Source: an uncultured Subdoligranulum sp. (lineage in GTDB: Bacteria > Bacillota > Clostridia > Oscillospirales > Ruminococcaceae). Taken from it: a stretch of DNA of 64,000 nucleotides. The notes under the pieces are model-generated. The model ran no database searches. It was not told where the DNA came from and saw nothing but the letters and a program-made list of their open reading frames with translations. Location: positions 248,001 through 312,000 of the forward strand of contig NZ_OZ007030.1 in assembly GCF_963931595.1 (NCBI RefSeq), read 5' to 3'. A program made the translations under genes and the position numbers. Numbering within the stretch: the first letter of the stretch is position 1; every line of letters starts with the position of its first letter. Shown here in pieces: positions 18,685 through 27,490 of this stretch.

Positions 18685-19602
18685 ATGTATGTCTATGGTC
18701 TGGGTCAGAGTCTGACGCTGCTGGAGGCGCCGCCGGCGCCGGGCACGGCGGCGGTTTTCCTGCTCACCTCGGAGGAGCTGGACCGCAATCCCCGGCTGCC
18801 GGGGCTGGAGGGGGTACTCCACCACACGCCCGGCGCCCGGGATGCCCGGGTATGCAAGGCGGAGGTGCGCCGGGACTGCCTCAGCGGCACGGTGGTGGTA
18901 CCCCGCCGGGGCAACGAGGGGGACCGTGTGGCCTTCGGGTATCTGCTCACCCGGGACCGGGTGGTGCTGTGTGACGACACCGGCACGGCCCATGCCATCC
19001 TCAAGCGGCTGGGCAAGGCAAAGCGCTGGCGGGAAAACGGCCCGGGGCGGTTTTTCTGCGAGTTTCTGGAACAGCTGCTGGCCCGGGAACTGCACCATCT
19101 GGAGGAGCTGGAGGACCGGCTGTCCCAGCTGGAGGACGGTGTGCTGGCGGGGGAGATGGAGGGCTTTAATGCGGCCCTCTCGCCGCTGCGCAAGCAGGCC
19201 CTGGGACGGCTGCGGTTCTACAACCAGCTGGACGGGGTGGCCTGTGAGCTGGAAAGCAACGAGATGGGCTTCTTCACCCCGGAGGAACAGCGGGGCTTCC
19301 ACATGCTGGAAAAGCGGCTGGCCCGCCTGCGGGACGAAGCCCAGCTGCTGCGGGAATACTGCCTGCAGGTGCGGGAGCTGTTCCAGGCCGAGCTGGACAT
19401 CCGGCAGAACCGCATCATGAAGATCCTCACCATCGTCACCACGGTGTTCCTGCCCCTGTCGCTGGTGGCGGGGTGGTACGGCATGAACTTCACCGGCATG
19501 CCGGAACTGCGCTGGGCCTACGGCTACCCGGCGGTGATCGCGGCCAGCGTGGTCATTGTGCTGCTCTCCCTCTGGGTGATGAAAAAGAAGAAGTTCTGGT
19601 AA
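18685..19602 (+). CDS. corA: CorA-family divalent metal channel
   Basis: A 305-residue protein with a soluble alpha/beta N-terminal domain, a long charged helical stalk (about residues 115-235) and two C-terminal membrane spans. The family-defining YGMNFTGMPE loop lies between the spans. It should form a pentameric Mg2+ (or Co2+/Ni2+) channel in the membrane. GGGAGG precedes the ATG. The C-terminal KKKKFW is typical. The AraC gene follows after 22 bp. Confidence 0.93.
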   Translation: MYVYGLGQSLTLLEAPPAPGTAAVFLLTSEELDRNPRLPGLEGVLHHTPGARDARVCKAEVRRDCLSGTVVVPRRGNEGDRVAFGYLLTRDRVVLCDDTGTAHAILKRLGKAKRWRENGPGRFFCEFLEQLLARELHHLEELEDRLSQLEDGVLAGEMEGFNAALSPLRKQALGRLRFYNQLDGVACELESNEMGFFTPEEQRGFHMLEKRLARLRDEAQLLREYCLQVRELFQAELDIRQNRIMKILTIVTTVFLPLSLVAGWYGMNFTGMPELRWAYGYPAVIAASVVIVLLSLWVMKKKKFW

Positions 19603-19624
19603 CACAGGCGCAAAGGAATACACC

Positions 19625-20515
19625 ATGTCCATCGTACTTGACCATCAGCTGCGGGAACAGATCCCCCAGGAAATGCGGGATTTTCCCGTCGCCTTCTACA
19701 GCAACGAGCTGGCCGATCTGCCCGACCGGGCGGGGCCGGTGCACTGGCACCCCTACTGCGAGATTGCCACCGCCGTAAGCAGTGTGCTGGACTGTCAGGT
19801 GGGCCAGACCCACCTGCAGCTGCAGCCGGGGGACAGCATCTTCATCAACCGCAACATGCTCCACGCCATCCGGCAGCTCTCCGGCGGGGCGCCCGACCCG
19901 CTGCCCATCCTGGTCTTTGCCGGAAACGCCGTGGCCCCCGAGGGCAGCGCCGTCTACCGGAAATACATCCAGCCCATCCTGGACTGCGCCACGCTGCCCT
20001 TTGTGGTCTTCCGGCGGGACAGCGATCAGTGGCAGGAGGTCCGTGCCCGGATCGGTGCAGCCTGCGCGGCCATGGGGCAGCGGCCGGACTGCTACGAGCT
20101 TACGGTGCAGCGCTGCCTGAGCTGCGTGCTGGAAGCCATCTACCGCCAGCTGGATACTTTGCCGGCGGTCGAGGCCTCCCGGGTGCAGCTGAACACCCAG
20201 ATCCGGCAGCAGAAGATGCTCTCCTTTATTTATGAACAGTACGCCGGGCCCGTCACGCTGGCGGATATCGCGGCGGCCGCCCACATCAGCCGCAGCGAGG
20301 CGGGGCGGTGTTTCCAGGCCTACCTGGGCTGTTCGCCGGTGGAGGCGCTCATCCGCTACCGCCTGCAGCGGGCCTGGCAGATGCTCCAGGAAACCGACCT
20401 GACGCTGCAGCAGATCAGCGACGCCTGCGGCTTCCACTCGGTGAACTACTTCCGGCGTCAGTTCCGCAGACGGTACGGCTGCGCACCGGGGGAAAAGCGG
20501 AAAATGGGTAAATAG
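19625..20515 (+). CDS. AraC-family transcriptional regulator with cupin sensor
   Basis: A 296-residue regulator. The N-terminal cupin-like domain contains HWHPYCEI and a 'LQPGDSIFINRNMLH' stretch, and the C-terminal pair of helix-turn-helix motifs spans about residues 195-290 (IAAAAHISRSEAGRCFQAYLG; ISDACGFHSVNYFRRQF). It probably activates the downstream DUF1349-MFS genes in response to a sugar; their promoter has a good -10 but a poor -35, consistent with activation. AAAGGA precedes the ATG. Confidence 0.9.
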   Translation: MSIVLDHQLREQIPQEMRDFPVAFYSNELADLPDRAGPVHWHPYCEIATAVSSVLDCQVGQTHLQLQPGDSIFINRNMLHAIRQLSGGAPDPLPILVFAGNAVAPEGSAVYRKYIQPILDCATLPFVVFRRDSDQWQEVRARIGAACAAMGQRPDCYELTVQRCLSCVLEAIYRQLDTLPAVEASRVQLNTQIRQQKMLSFIYEQYAGPVTLADIAAAAHISRSEAGRCFQAYLGCSPVEALIRYRLQRAWQMLQETDLTLQQISDACGFHSVNYFRRQFRRRYGCAPGEKRKMGK

Positions 20516-20540
20516 TGCCCTTTTGTGGCGGTATACTCCC

Positions 20541-20569
20541 TTTTATTTGTTGGCATTTGGGCTTATAAT
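20541..20569 (+). promoter_or_regulatory. Promoter of DUF1349-MFS genes, weak -35
   Basis: TTTTAT (20541-20546), 17 bp, perfect TATAAT (20564-20569). The poor -35 fits dependence on an activator such as the adjacent AraC protein (inference). Confidence 0.6.
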
Positions 20570-20601
20570 ACGTGCAACACCAACAGAAAGGAAGATTTAC
20601 G

Positions 20602-21189
20602 ATGGAATTTCACTGGCTGAACGAAAGCAAGATCCAAAAGACCGGGGACCGCATCGAGATTGTGGCGCCGGCCAAGACCGACTTTTTCTGCGGCAGCATC
20701 GACGAGTGCGAGGAGGGCATCCTGCCGGAATCCCTCTGCAATGCGCCCTACTATTATACCGAGATGGAAGGGGACTTCGTGCTGCGGGTGAAGGTCTCCC
20801 ACGATTTCCGGGATACCTACGATTCCGCCTCGGTGATGGTCATGAAGGACGCCACCTGCTGGGCCAAGTGCTGCTATGAGCTCACCGACTTCGGCACCCA
20901 CGCCGCCGTGAGCGTGGTGACCAAGGGCGACTCCGACGACGCCAACGGCTGCAACCTGGAGGGCAACAGCGCCTGGCTGCAGGTCTGCCGGGTGGGCAAC
21001 AACTTCGCCTTCCACTACTCCGCGGACGGCGAGCACTTTTACATGATGCGCTACTTCCACCTGCCGGCGCAGCCCGTCATCAAGGTGGGCCTGCTGGCCC
21101 AGGCGCCCACCGGCCAGGGCGGCATGCGGGTGTACGAGCACCTGTCCATCGAGAAGAAGACCGTGAAGAACATCCGGGCGGGTAAGTGA
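20602..21189 (+). CDS. DUF1349 domain protein
   Basis: A 195-residue cytoplasmic protein matching the DUF1349 family, a concanavalin-like beta-sandwich fold. The typical pattern of W/F residues and the core 'SASVMVMKDATCWAKCCYE ... VVTKGDSDDANG' and 'FHYSADGEHFYMMRYF' regions are visible. The family is related to lectin-like sugar-binding folds, but its biochemical role is unknown. AAGGAAG precedes the ATG; the in-frame upstream start is rejected. One base separates it from the MFS gene, so they form one operon under the AraC-type regulator. Confidence 0.85.
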   Translation: MEFHWLNESKIQKTGDRIEIVAPAKTDFFCGSIDECEEGILPESLCNAPYYYTEMEGDFVLRVKVSHDFRDTYDSASVMVMKDATCWAKCCYELTDFGTHAAVSVVTKGDSDDANGCNLEGNSAWLQVCRVGNNFAFHYSADGEHFYMMRYFHLPAQPVIKVGLLAQAPTGQGGMRVYEHLSIEKKTVKNIRAGK

Positions 21190-21190
21190 T

Positions 21191-22387
21191 ATGGCGGATA
21201 CCCGGAAGTACCGCAAGACCCTGCGGGCCTGCTACCTGGGGTTTGTGACCCAGGCCATCGCCGCCAACTTCGCGCCGCTGCTCTTTCTCACCTTCCAGAG
21301 CAGCTACGGCATCTCGCTGGAAAAGATCGCCCTCATCCCCGTGGTGTTTTACCTGACCCAGCTCTTCATCGACCTGGGCGCCACCCGGTTCGTGGACAAG
21401 ATCGGCTACCGCCCCTGCGTGGTGGCCTCCCAGGTGGTGTCGGTGCTGGGGCTGGTGCTGCTGGCCGTGCTGCCCGAACTGCTGCCCGAGCCCTTCCTGG
21501 GCATTCTGGCGGCGGTGGTGCTCTACGCCGTGGGCAGCGGCCTCGTGGAAGTGCTGGTGAGCCCCATCGTGGAGGCCTGCCCCTTTGAGAACAAGGAAAG
21601 CCACATGAGCCTGCTGCACTCCTTCTACTGCTGGGGCGCGGTGGCGGTCATCCTGGGCTCCACCCTCTTCTTCGCGGTGTTCGGCACCCGGCACTGGCAG
21701 ATCCTCGCGATGCTCTGGGCGCTGGTGCCGCTGGTCAATGTGTTCCAGTTCCTCACCTGCCCCATCGAGCGGCTGGTGGAGGAGGACGAGGGGCTGTCCC
21801 CCCGCCGGCTGCTTCGGATGCCGCTGCTCTGGATGATGATTCTGCTCATGGTCTGCGCCGGCGCCGCCGAAGCCTCCATGGCCCAGTGGGCCTCCGCTTT
21901 CACCGAGTCGGCGCTGGGCGTGTCCAAGACTGTGGGCGACCTGGCCGGGCCCTGCCTCTTCGCCGTCTTCATGGGCCTTTCCCGCATGCTGTACGGCACC
22001 CGGGAACAGAAGGGCAATCTGAGCCGCACCATGCTGCGCAGCGGCCTGCTCTGTGTGGTCTGCTACCTGCTGGCTGCCCTCTCCCCCTGGCCGGTGCTGG
22101 GCCTGGCGGGATGCGCGGTCTGCGGGTTCAGCGTGGGCATCCTTTGGCCGGGGGCCATTAGCCTCTCCTCCCAGGCGTGCCCCAAGGGCGGCACCGCCAT
22201 GTTCGCCTTTTTGGCCCTGGCGGGGGACTTCGGCGCCACCGTCAGCCCCGCTGTGGTGGGCACCCTGTCGGAATGGTCCGGCGGCAACCTGAAAACCGGC
22301 CTGCTGGCCGCCACCGTCTTCCCGCTGCTGCTGGTGGGCAGCCTGTTTGTGCTCAACCGCCGCCGGCAGCCCGCCGTCCGTCCCTGA
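21191..22387 (+). CDS. MFS transporter
   Basis: A 398-residue protein with about 12 membrane spans and a typical MFS loop 'GATRFVDKIGYRP' after span 2. Starts one base after the DUF1349 stop. No drug- or sugar-specific motif was recognised. The AraC-DUF1349 context suggests import of a sugar or glycoside, but this is inferred. Confidence 0.85.
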   Translation: MADTRKYRKTLRACYLGFVTQAIAANFAPLLFLTFQSSYGISLEKIALIPVVFYLTQLFIDLGATRFVDKIGYRPCVVASQVVSVLGLVLLAVLPELLPEPFLGILAAVVLYAVGSGLVEVLVSPIVEACPFENKESHMSLLHSFYCWGAVAVILGSTLFFAVFGTRHWQILAMLWALVPLVNVFQFLTCPIERLVEEDEGLSPRRLLRMPLLWMMILLMVCAGAAEASMAQWASAFTESALGVSKTVGDLAGPCLFAVFMGLSRMLYGTREQKGNLSRTMLRSGLLCVVCYLLAALSPWPVLGLAGCAVCGFSVGILWPGAISLSSQACPKGGTAMFAFLALAGDFGATVSPAVVGTLSEWSGGNLKTGLLAATVFPLLLVGSLFVLNRRRQPAVRP

Positions 22388-22534
22388 CGGTTTTTCTAAA
22401 AATATCGCCTTCCCTGTCCTGCCCGGTCCTGCCGGGCGGGGCGGGAAATTTTTTTGCGCCCGCCCGCCGCTTCCTTTCGGGCGCCGGGTGGTATATAATG
22501 GAAGCGTTTGTGAAAATGAGAGAGGAGTACCCCC

Positions 22535-23374
22535 ATGCTTTTCCTTTTGCTGGCTATGCTGTTCAGCGCGGTGCTGGCCATGGTGCTGAAATACCTCAAC
22601 ACCAGCAGCCCCTACGGCGTGTTTTTCTTCAACTACATCACCTGCACGGTGCTGGCCTTTGCGGCCATGGAACCCAGAACGCTCTATAACGGCGATTTCA
22701 CCCCCTGCTGGCTGGGCGGCATCACCGGGCTGATCTATCTTGCCTCCCTGTCCGCCAACGGGTACAGCATCCATAAAAACGGCGCCATTCTCTCCTCGGT
22801 GTTCACCCGGCTGGGGGTGCTGGTGCCCATCGTGGTGTCGGTGGCCCTCTTCGGGGAGCGCCCCACCGCCCTGCAGGGGCTGGGCGTGGCGCTGGCCGTG
22901 GCGGCCGCCGTAGTGATGAACGGCCTGCCTGGCAGATCCCATGATTCCGCCGCCGGAACGCGGATTTATCTGGTGCCCCTGGTGCTCACGCTGCTGCTCA
23001 ACGGCGCCGCCGACGCCATGTCCAAGGTGTTCACCCAGCTGGGCCGCCGCCAGGACGACGGCCTCTTCATGTTCTATATCTTCCTGTTCGCCGGCCTCGC
23101 CACCCTGGTGCTGCTGGTGAAGGAGCACCGCCCCCTCACGGCGCGGGACCTCCTCTTCGGTGTGCTGGCGGGGGTGCCCAACTTCCTGTCCTCCCGGCTG
23201 CTGCTGGCCGCCCTCACCCGGCTGCCCGCCTTCCTGGTCTACCCTTCCTACAGCGTGGGGGTCATCCTCGTCATCAGCGTGGCCAGCTTCCTGTTCTTCC
23301 ACGAACGGCTGAACACCCGCCAGCTGGGGGCGGCGGCCATGATTCTGGCGGCGCTGGTGCTGCTCAACCTGTGA
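22535..23374 (+). CDS. DMT-superfamily (EamA-like) transporter
   Basis: A 279-residue protein of about ten membrane spans built from two repeated five-span halves (second half starts near residue 150). The conserved end-of-half pattern, with 'FGERPTALQGLGVALAVAAAVVMNG' and 'FFHERLNTRQLGAAAMILAALVLLNL', marks EamA proteins. Substrate unknown (metabolite export is common in the family). AGGAG lies eight bases before the ATG; a TATAAT at 22494-22499 is the likely -10. Confidence 0.85.
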   Translation: MLFLLLAMLFSAVLAMVLKYLNTSSPYGVFFFNYITCTVLAFAAMEPRTLYNGDFTPCWLGGITGLIYLASLSANGYSIHKNGAILSSVFTRLGVLVPIVVSVALFGERPTALQGLGVALAVAAAVVMNGLPGRSHDSAAGTRIYLVPLVLTLLLNGAADAMSKVFTQLGRRQDDGLFMFYIFLFAGLATLVLLVKEHRPLTARDLLFGVLAGVPNFLSSRLLLAALTRLPAFLVYPSYSVGVILVISVASFLFFHERLNTRQLGAAAMILAALVLLNL

Positions 23375-23500
23375 AGGCTCTCCCGCCTGCGGAAAAAAGC
23401 GGGGGACTATGGGGCGGGCAAGGAGGCACTGCCCTTGAAACTGGTCAAATTCAACAAAAAGTAATCGAAAAAATTGTGAGGAATCTGCCGGGGGATTCCC

Positions 23501-23529
23501 TTGAAGGAAAAAATCCGGACTGATATAAT
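23501..23529 (+). promoter_or_regulatory. Promoter of the CAP-domain protein gene
   Basis: TTGAAG (23501-23506), 17 bp, TATAAT (23524-23529), in an AT-rich stretch (23440-23560). Confidence 0.75.
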
Positions 23530-23613
23530 AAAAAAGATTATATAAAGTGGGTTGGCACGGCCCTGCCCGAAGGAAAAGGATGCCGGCCATGGAATGTCAA
23601 AGGAGGAATTGGG

Positions 23614-26600
23614 TTGAAAGGGATCCGCAGAAAATGTCTGGCGCTGTTGACAACGCTGGCAATGCTCTTCAGCTGGGCGATTCCGGCGTACGCTGCCGGG
23701 GAAATCTGCCAGGTACAGTATGATGTGACCTATGGCCAGACGGAAGCCCGGACCATGCTGGCGATGATCAACGACTTCCGTACGGGAGGCGACGCCTGGT
23801 ACTGGGATGAGAGTGATACCAATAAGACACCGGTGACCGGCCTGCAGCCGCTGACCTACGACTACGAGCTGGAAAAGGTAGCCATGCAGCGTGCGGCGGA
23901 GATTGCCATCAATTTTGCGCACGACCGTCCGGATGGAACGGAGTGCTGGACGGCATACCACGATGTGGGAATCTACTGCGAAAACGGTGAAAATATCGCC
24001 GCAGGGTCCGCCTCGGCGCAAAGCGCTTTTGAACTGTGGCAGGAAACCAACGAAAAGTATGCCGGCCAGGGCCATCGCCGCAACATGCTTTCCAGCTCTT
24101 CCCAGACCTTTGCCGTTGGCCATGTGGTCTACAATGGTGTACATTTCTGGGTACAGGAATTCGGAACAAGCCTGGTGGGGGGAACCGAGACCCCGGCCAA
24201 TGACGATGTGACCACGGCCACGGTCAATGTCAGCGCCGACCAGGTGACCCAGAAAACGGTGCAGGCACCGGCACCCGTCACCCTGGAACTGGACCAGGGA
24301 ACGGAACTGCCGCTGGTGAATGTGACGATGACCCTGACGGAAACCTGGGGCGTTACCCCCCAGGCGGAAGCACAGGCCAGCTGGCAGGACGATCCCAACG
24401 GTATTGTGAAGGTGGAGGGCAATCAGGTGACAGCCCTCAAAGCCGGCACCACCACCCTGACCGGCACGGTGCTGGGAGAAGCGGTCTCTCTGGATGTGAC
24501 GGTGAACGCTGCCTCGCTGGAGGGAGCCGCCGTCACGCTGGATCAGCCCCAGTTTACCGTGACCGGCAGCGAGATCCGGCCCGCCGTGACGGTGACCCTG
24601 AACGGCAAGACGCTGACCGAGGGAATCGATTACACCGTCTCGTATGCCAATAACATAGAGATCGGCACCGCCACCGTCACGGTGACGGGCACCGGCAACT
24701 ATACCGGCACCGCGCAGACCACCTTTGCCATTGTGGATTGTACCCACCAGTGGGATGAGGGCAAGGTCACCACGCCTGCCACCTGCACCACGGAAGGTGT
24801 GAAAACCTATACCTGCGCCCTTTGCGGGGCAGCCAGGGACGAAGCGATTCCCGCCCTGGGCCATGCCTTTGGCGAATGGGAGACCACCAAGGAATCCACC
24901 TGCACCGAGGCCGGTGAGCAGACCCGTACCTGCCCCCGCTGCGGTGAAACCGAAACCCAGCCTGTGGCTGCGCTGGGTCATACCTGGGATGCGGGTGTGA
25001 TGACCACCCCACCCTTCTGCAACAAGGAAGGTGTGATGACCTACACCTGCACCGTCTGCCAGGAAACCAAGACCGAGCCCATCCCCAAGACTGAACATAC
25101 CCCGATGACGATCCCGGGCGTGGAACCCACCTGCACCGTGGCCGGCCGGAGCGATGCCAAGATATGCAGTACTTGCGGTAACACCCTGGAGGAACCGCAT
25201 GCAATCCCCGCCCTGGGCCATGACTGGGGAGAATGGCAGGAGGTACAATCCCCCAGCTGTACCGCAAGCGGTACGAGAAGGCACCAATGTAAGCGCTGCG
25301 GCTTTATCGATAGCGAGAATCTGGATCCCACGGGCCATAGCTGGGACGAGGGCGTTGTGACTACGCCTGCCACCTGCATCGAAGCGGGTGAGAAGACCTA
25401 CACCTGCACCGTCTGCCAGGAAACCAAGACCGAGCCCATCTCTGCGCTGGGCCACGACTACGACGAGGGCGTTGTGACTACGCCTGCCACCTGCACCGAA
25501 GCGGGTGAAAAGACCTACACCTGCACCCGCTGCGAGAGCACCAAGATTGAAACGATCCCCGCCACCGGCCATACAGCGGTGAAGATTCCCGGCAAGGCGG
25601 CTACCTGCACCGAGACCGGCCTGACGGATGGCAGCAAGTGCAGCGTTTGCGACACCATTCTGGAGCAGCAGACGGAGATTGCCGCCCTGGGCCATGACTG
25701 GGACGAGGGCGTTGTGACCAAGGAGCCTACCTGCACCGAAGACGGTACGAAACTCTATACCTGCCAGCGCTGCGGTGAAACCAATACTGAGACCATCCCT
25801 GCCACCGGCCACAGCTACGAGGAAAGCTGGAACAGCGACGGGGAAAACCACTGGCGTGTCTGCCAGGTCTGCGGCGCCCGCGGCGAGGAAGCGGCCCACA
25901 GCTGGAAATGGGTTGTGGACCAGGAGCCCAACGGCACCCAGGCCGGCAAACAGCATCAGGAATGCACCGTATGCGGCGCCCGCGGCGAGGAAGAGACCAT
26001 CCTGACGGCAACCGTTCCCGACGTTGGAGACGGCAAGGAATACCGCGTACAGGTGGTGGACAGCCAGCCCGAAGAAACGGTGGAAAATACGCTGACCCAG
26101 GCGGCGGAGACCAAGTTGCCCGCCAATGCGGTGAACAGCAAAACTTTTTTCTATGAGATAGACCTGCAACACAGGGAGTCCGGAGGCGAGTGGCAGAATG
26201 CGGATGCCGCTGGCATGCAGATCACGGTCACGTTGCCCTACCCTGCCGGCACCAACGGTACGGATTACGATTTTATCGTCACCCATCTCATGGAGAACGG
26301 CAAGGTGGAGCATCCTGCCGCCGTGGAAACGGTCGACGGCCTGCTGGTCACCTTCCAGGGGCTGTCTCCTGTTTCGGTAACTGCGTACCAGCAGAAGGCC
26401 AGCGACCCTGTGACCACGCCGGACGAAACCGAGAATGACCCGGATGACGATTCCGAACAGACGCAGACCAATAACCAGTCCGGTTCTGCCACGCCGGTCC
26501 CCGCAACGCCGACCCCGGCGCCTGCGCCTTCCGAAAATAGTGCGACTGTTCCGGCCGCTGCCCCGACGGCTGCGCCGCAGTCTGCCATTCCCGCCACCGC

Positions 26601-26697
26601 GGACAGCTTCCCGTTGACACTGTGGGTGGTTCTGTTTGCGGCAGGCACCTGCGGCCTGATCGCTCTGGTGGTGACATCCCGCCGCCGTGACGGGTAA
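23614..26697 (+). CDS. Large secreted CAP/SCP-domain surface protein with Cys-rich repeats
   Basis: A 1027-residue surface protein. Signal peptide residues 1-29. A CAP (SCP/PR1) domain follows (about 45-190), with the family motif GHRRNML near residue 153. Next comes an Ig-like bacterial domain region (about 205-370, with 'SLDVTVNAASLEGAAVTLDQ'), and about nine repeats of roughly 40 residues of the form C-x(n)-CxxC ending in ALGH/ATGH (376-735). A beta-rich domain, a Pro/Thr-rich spacer and a C-terminal membrane span with RRRDG tail complete it. The sequence before the last span, IPATADSFPL, looks like a degenerate sortase signal. TTG start with AGGAGG seven bases upstream. Base composition is less GC-rich than its neighbours. 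Function unknown; adhesion or wall association is likely. Confidence 0.9.
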   Translation: MKGIRRKCLALLTTLAMLFSWAIPAYAAGEICQVQYDVTYGQTEARTMLAMINDFRTGGDAWYWDESDTNKTPVTGLQPLTYDYELEKVAMQRAAEIAINFAHDRPDGTECWTAYHDVGIYCENGENIAAGSASAQSAFELWQETNEKYAGQGHRRNMLSSSSQTFAVGHVVYNGVHFWVQEFGTSLVGGTETPANDDVTTATVNVSADQVTQKTVQAPAPVTLELDQGTELPLVNVTMTLTETWGVTPQAEAQASWQDDPNGIVKVEGNQVTALKAGTTTLTGTVLGEAVSLDVTVNAASLEGAAVTLDQPQFTVTGSEIRPAVTVTLNGKTLTEGIDYTVSYANNIEIGTATVTVTGTGNYTGTAQTTFAIVDCTHQWDEGKVTTPATCTTEGVKTYTCALCGAARDEAIPALGHAFGEWETTKESTCTEAGEQTRTCPRCGETETQPVAALGHTWDAGVMTTPPFCNKEGVMTYTCTVCQETKTEPIPKTEHTPMTIPGVEPTCTVAGRSDAKICSTCGNTLEEPHAIPALGHDWGEWQEVQSPSCTASGTRRHQCKRCGFIDSENLDPTGHSWDEGVVTTPATCIEAGEKTYTCTVCQETKTEPISALGHDYDEGVVTTPATCTEAGEKTYTCTRCESTKIETIPATGHTAVKIPGKAATCTETGLTDGSKCSVCDTILEQQTEIAALGHDWDEGVVTKEPTCTEDGTKLYTCQRCGETNTETIPATGHSYEESWNSDGENHWRVCQVCGARGEEAAHSWKWVVDQEPNGTQAGKQHQECTVCGARGEEETILTATVPDVGDGKEYRVQVVDSQPEETVENTLTQAAETKLPANAVNSKTFFYEIDLQHRESGGEWQNADAAGMQITVTLPYPAGTNGTDYDFIVTHLMENGKVEHPAAVETVDGLLVTFQGLSPVSVTAYQQKASDPVTTPDETENDPDDDSEQTQTNNQSGSATPVPATPTPAPAPSENSATVPAAAPTAAPQSAIPATADSFPLTLWVVLFAAGTCGLIALVVTSRRRDG
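24739..25815 (+). repeat. In-gene tandem repeats (about 117 bp each)
   Basis: Nine repeats encoding about 39-41 residues with a single Cys then CxxC. Units at about 25340-25455 and 25456-25572 are nearly identical at the DNA level over their first two thirds. A 42-bp block coding for YTCTVCQETKTEPI occurs at 25042 and again at 25399, indicating recent duplication or recombination. Confidence 0.85.
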
Positions 26698-26745
26698 ACG
26701 GCCGCTGTAAGACCAGTATGATGCTCCCCGGAAAGGGGATAGCAG

Positions 26746-26780
26746 GACCCGCTCCGGCCCTATGGCCGGAGCGGGTCTTT
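26746..26780 (+). terminator. Intrinsic terminator
   Basis: 14-bp stem GACCCGCTCCGGCC (26746-26759) with 26764-26777, loop CTAT, short T tail. Confidence 0.8.
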
Positions 26781-26931
26781 GCTGTATATGGCTCACCAGC
26801 GAAGCCTGTCGCTGTACCGGAAAGTGCGGGCAGAAAAAGCAAAAGTTTCTTATTATTTCACCGGCAAACGTGTATACTCATAACCGTTGTATTTGGGTAG
26901 ATGTCAGTGTTTGGCAGAGGAAGGAAAGACT

Positions 26932-27490
26932 ATGATAGGATTGGGAACGATCATCAATGTGGTGGCGATCCTGGTGGGCGGCGTCATCGGGCTGGTGTTC
27001 AGCCGGGCCATCAGCGCCCGCTACCAGGAGACGCTGATGCAGGCCATCGGGGTCTGCATCCTGTTTGTGGGCATCGGCGGCGCCGTGCAGGAGATGATGA
27101 CCGTCACGGCGGACAGGCTGCAGAGCAGCGGCACCATGATGATCGTCATCAGCTACGCTGTGGGGTCGCTGCTGGGGGAGTGGATCAACCTGGAACGGCG
27201 GATCGAGCAGTTCGGCAGCTGGCTGAAGGTGAAGACGGGCAACGCCCGGGAAAAGCGGTTTGTGGACGGTTTTGTCTCCGCCTCCCTGACGGTCTGCATC
27301 GGGGCCATGGCCGTGGTGGGTTCCATCCAGGACGGCATCTCGGGGGACCACTCCACCCTGGCCCTCAAGGCGCTGCTGGATATGGTGATCGTCTGCGTCA
27401 TGAGCGCCTCCCTGGGCCGGGGCTGCCTTTTCTCGGCCATCCCGGTGGGCATTTTCCAGGGGATGGTGACGCTGCTGGCCCGGGCCGTGC
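26932..27490 (+). pseudogene. DUF554 membrane protein, 3'-truncated at a deletion junction
   Basis: The first 186 or so residues match the DUF554 (YdfK/YqgA-like) family of membrane proteins: GLGTIINVVAILVGG at the start, the GEWINLERRIEQFG segment, and GFVSASLTVCIGAMAVVGS. After PVGIFQGMVTLLARA the frame leaves the family and reads antisense through the next gene, to a stop at 27591. The last roughly 50 residues and at least one or two membrane spans of the family are missing. The start is an ATG preceded by GGAAAG. The gene is interpreted as a broken copy; see the finding on the junction. Confidence 0.85.

Noticed and set aside
21080..23590. 836-codon minus-strand frame over the MFS and DMT genes
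   Set aside because: Low-complexity His/Gly/Gln composition, no start signal, spans two real genes.
24739..25815. CRISPR-like periodicity
   Set aside because: The repeats are in frame and coding, with a 117-bp unit and no spacers.
23407..26796. 1129-codon minus-strand frame over the CAP protein gene
   Set aside because: Mirror of the repeats; the repetitive sense sequence keeps its antisense open.
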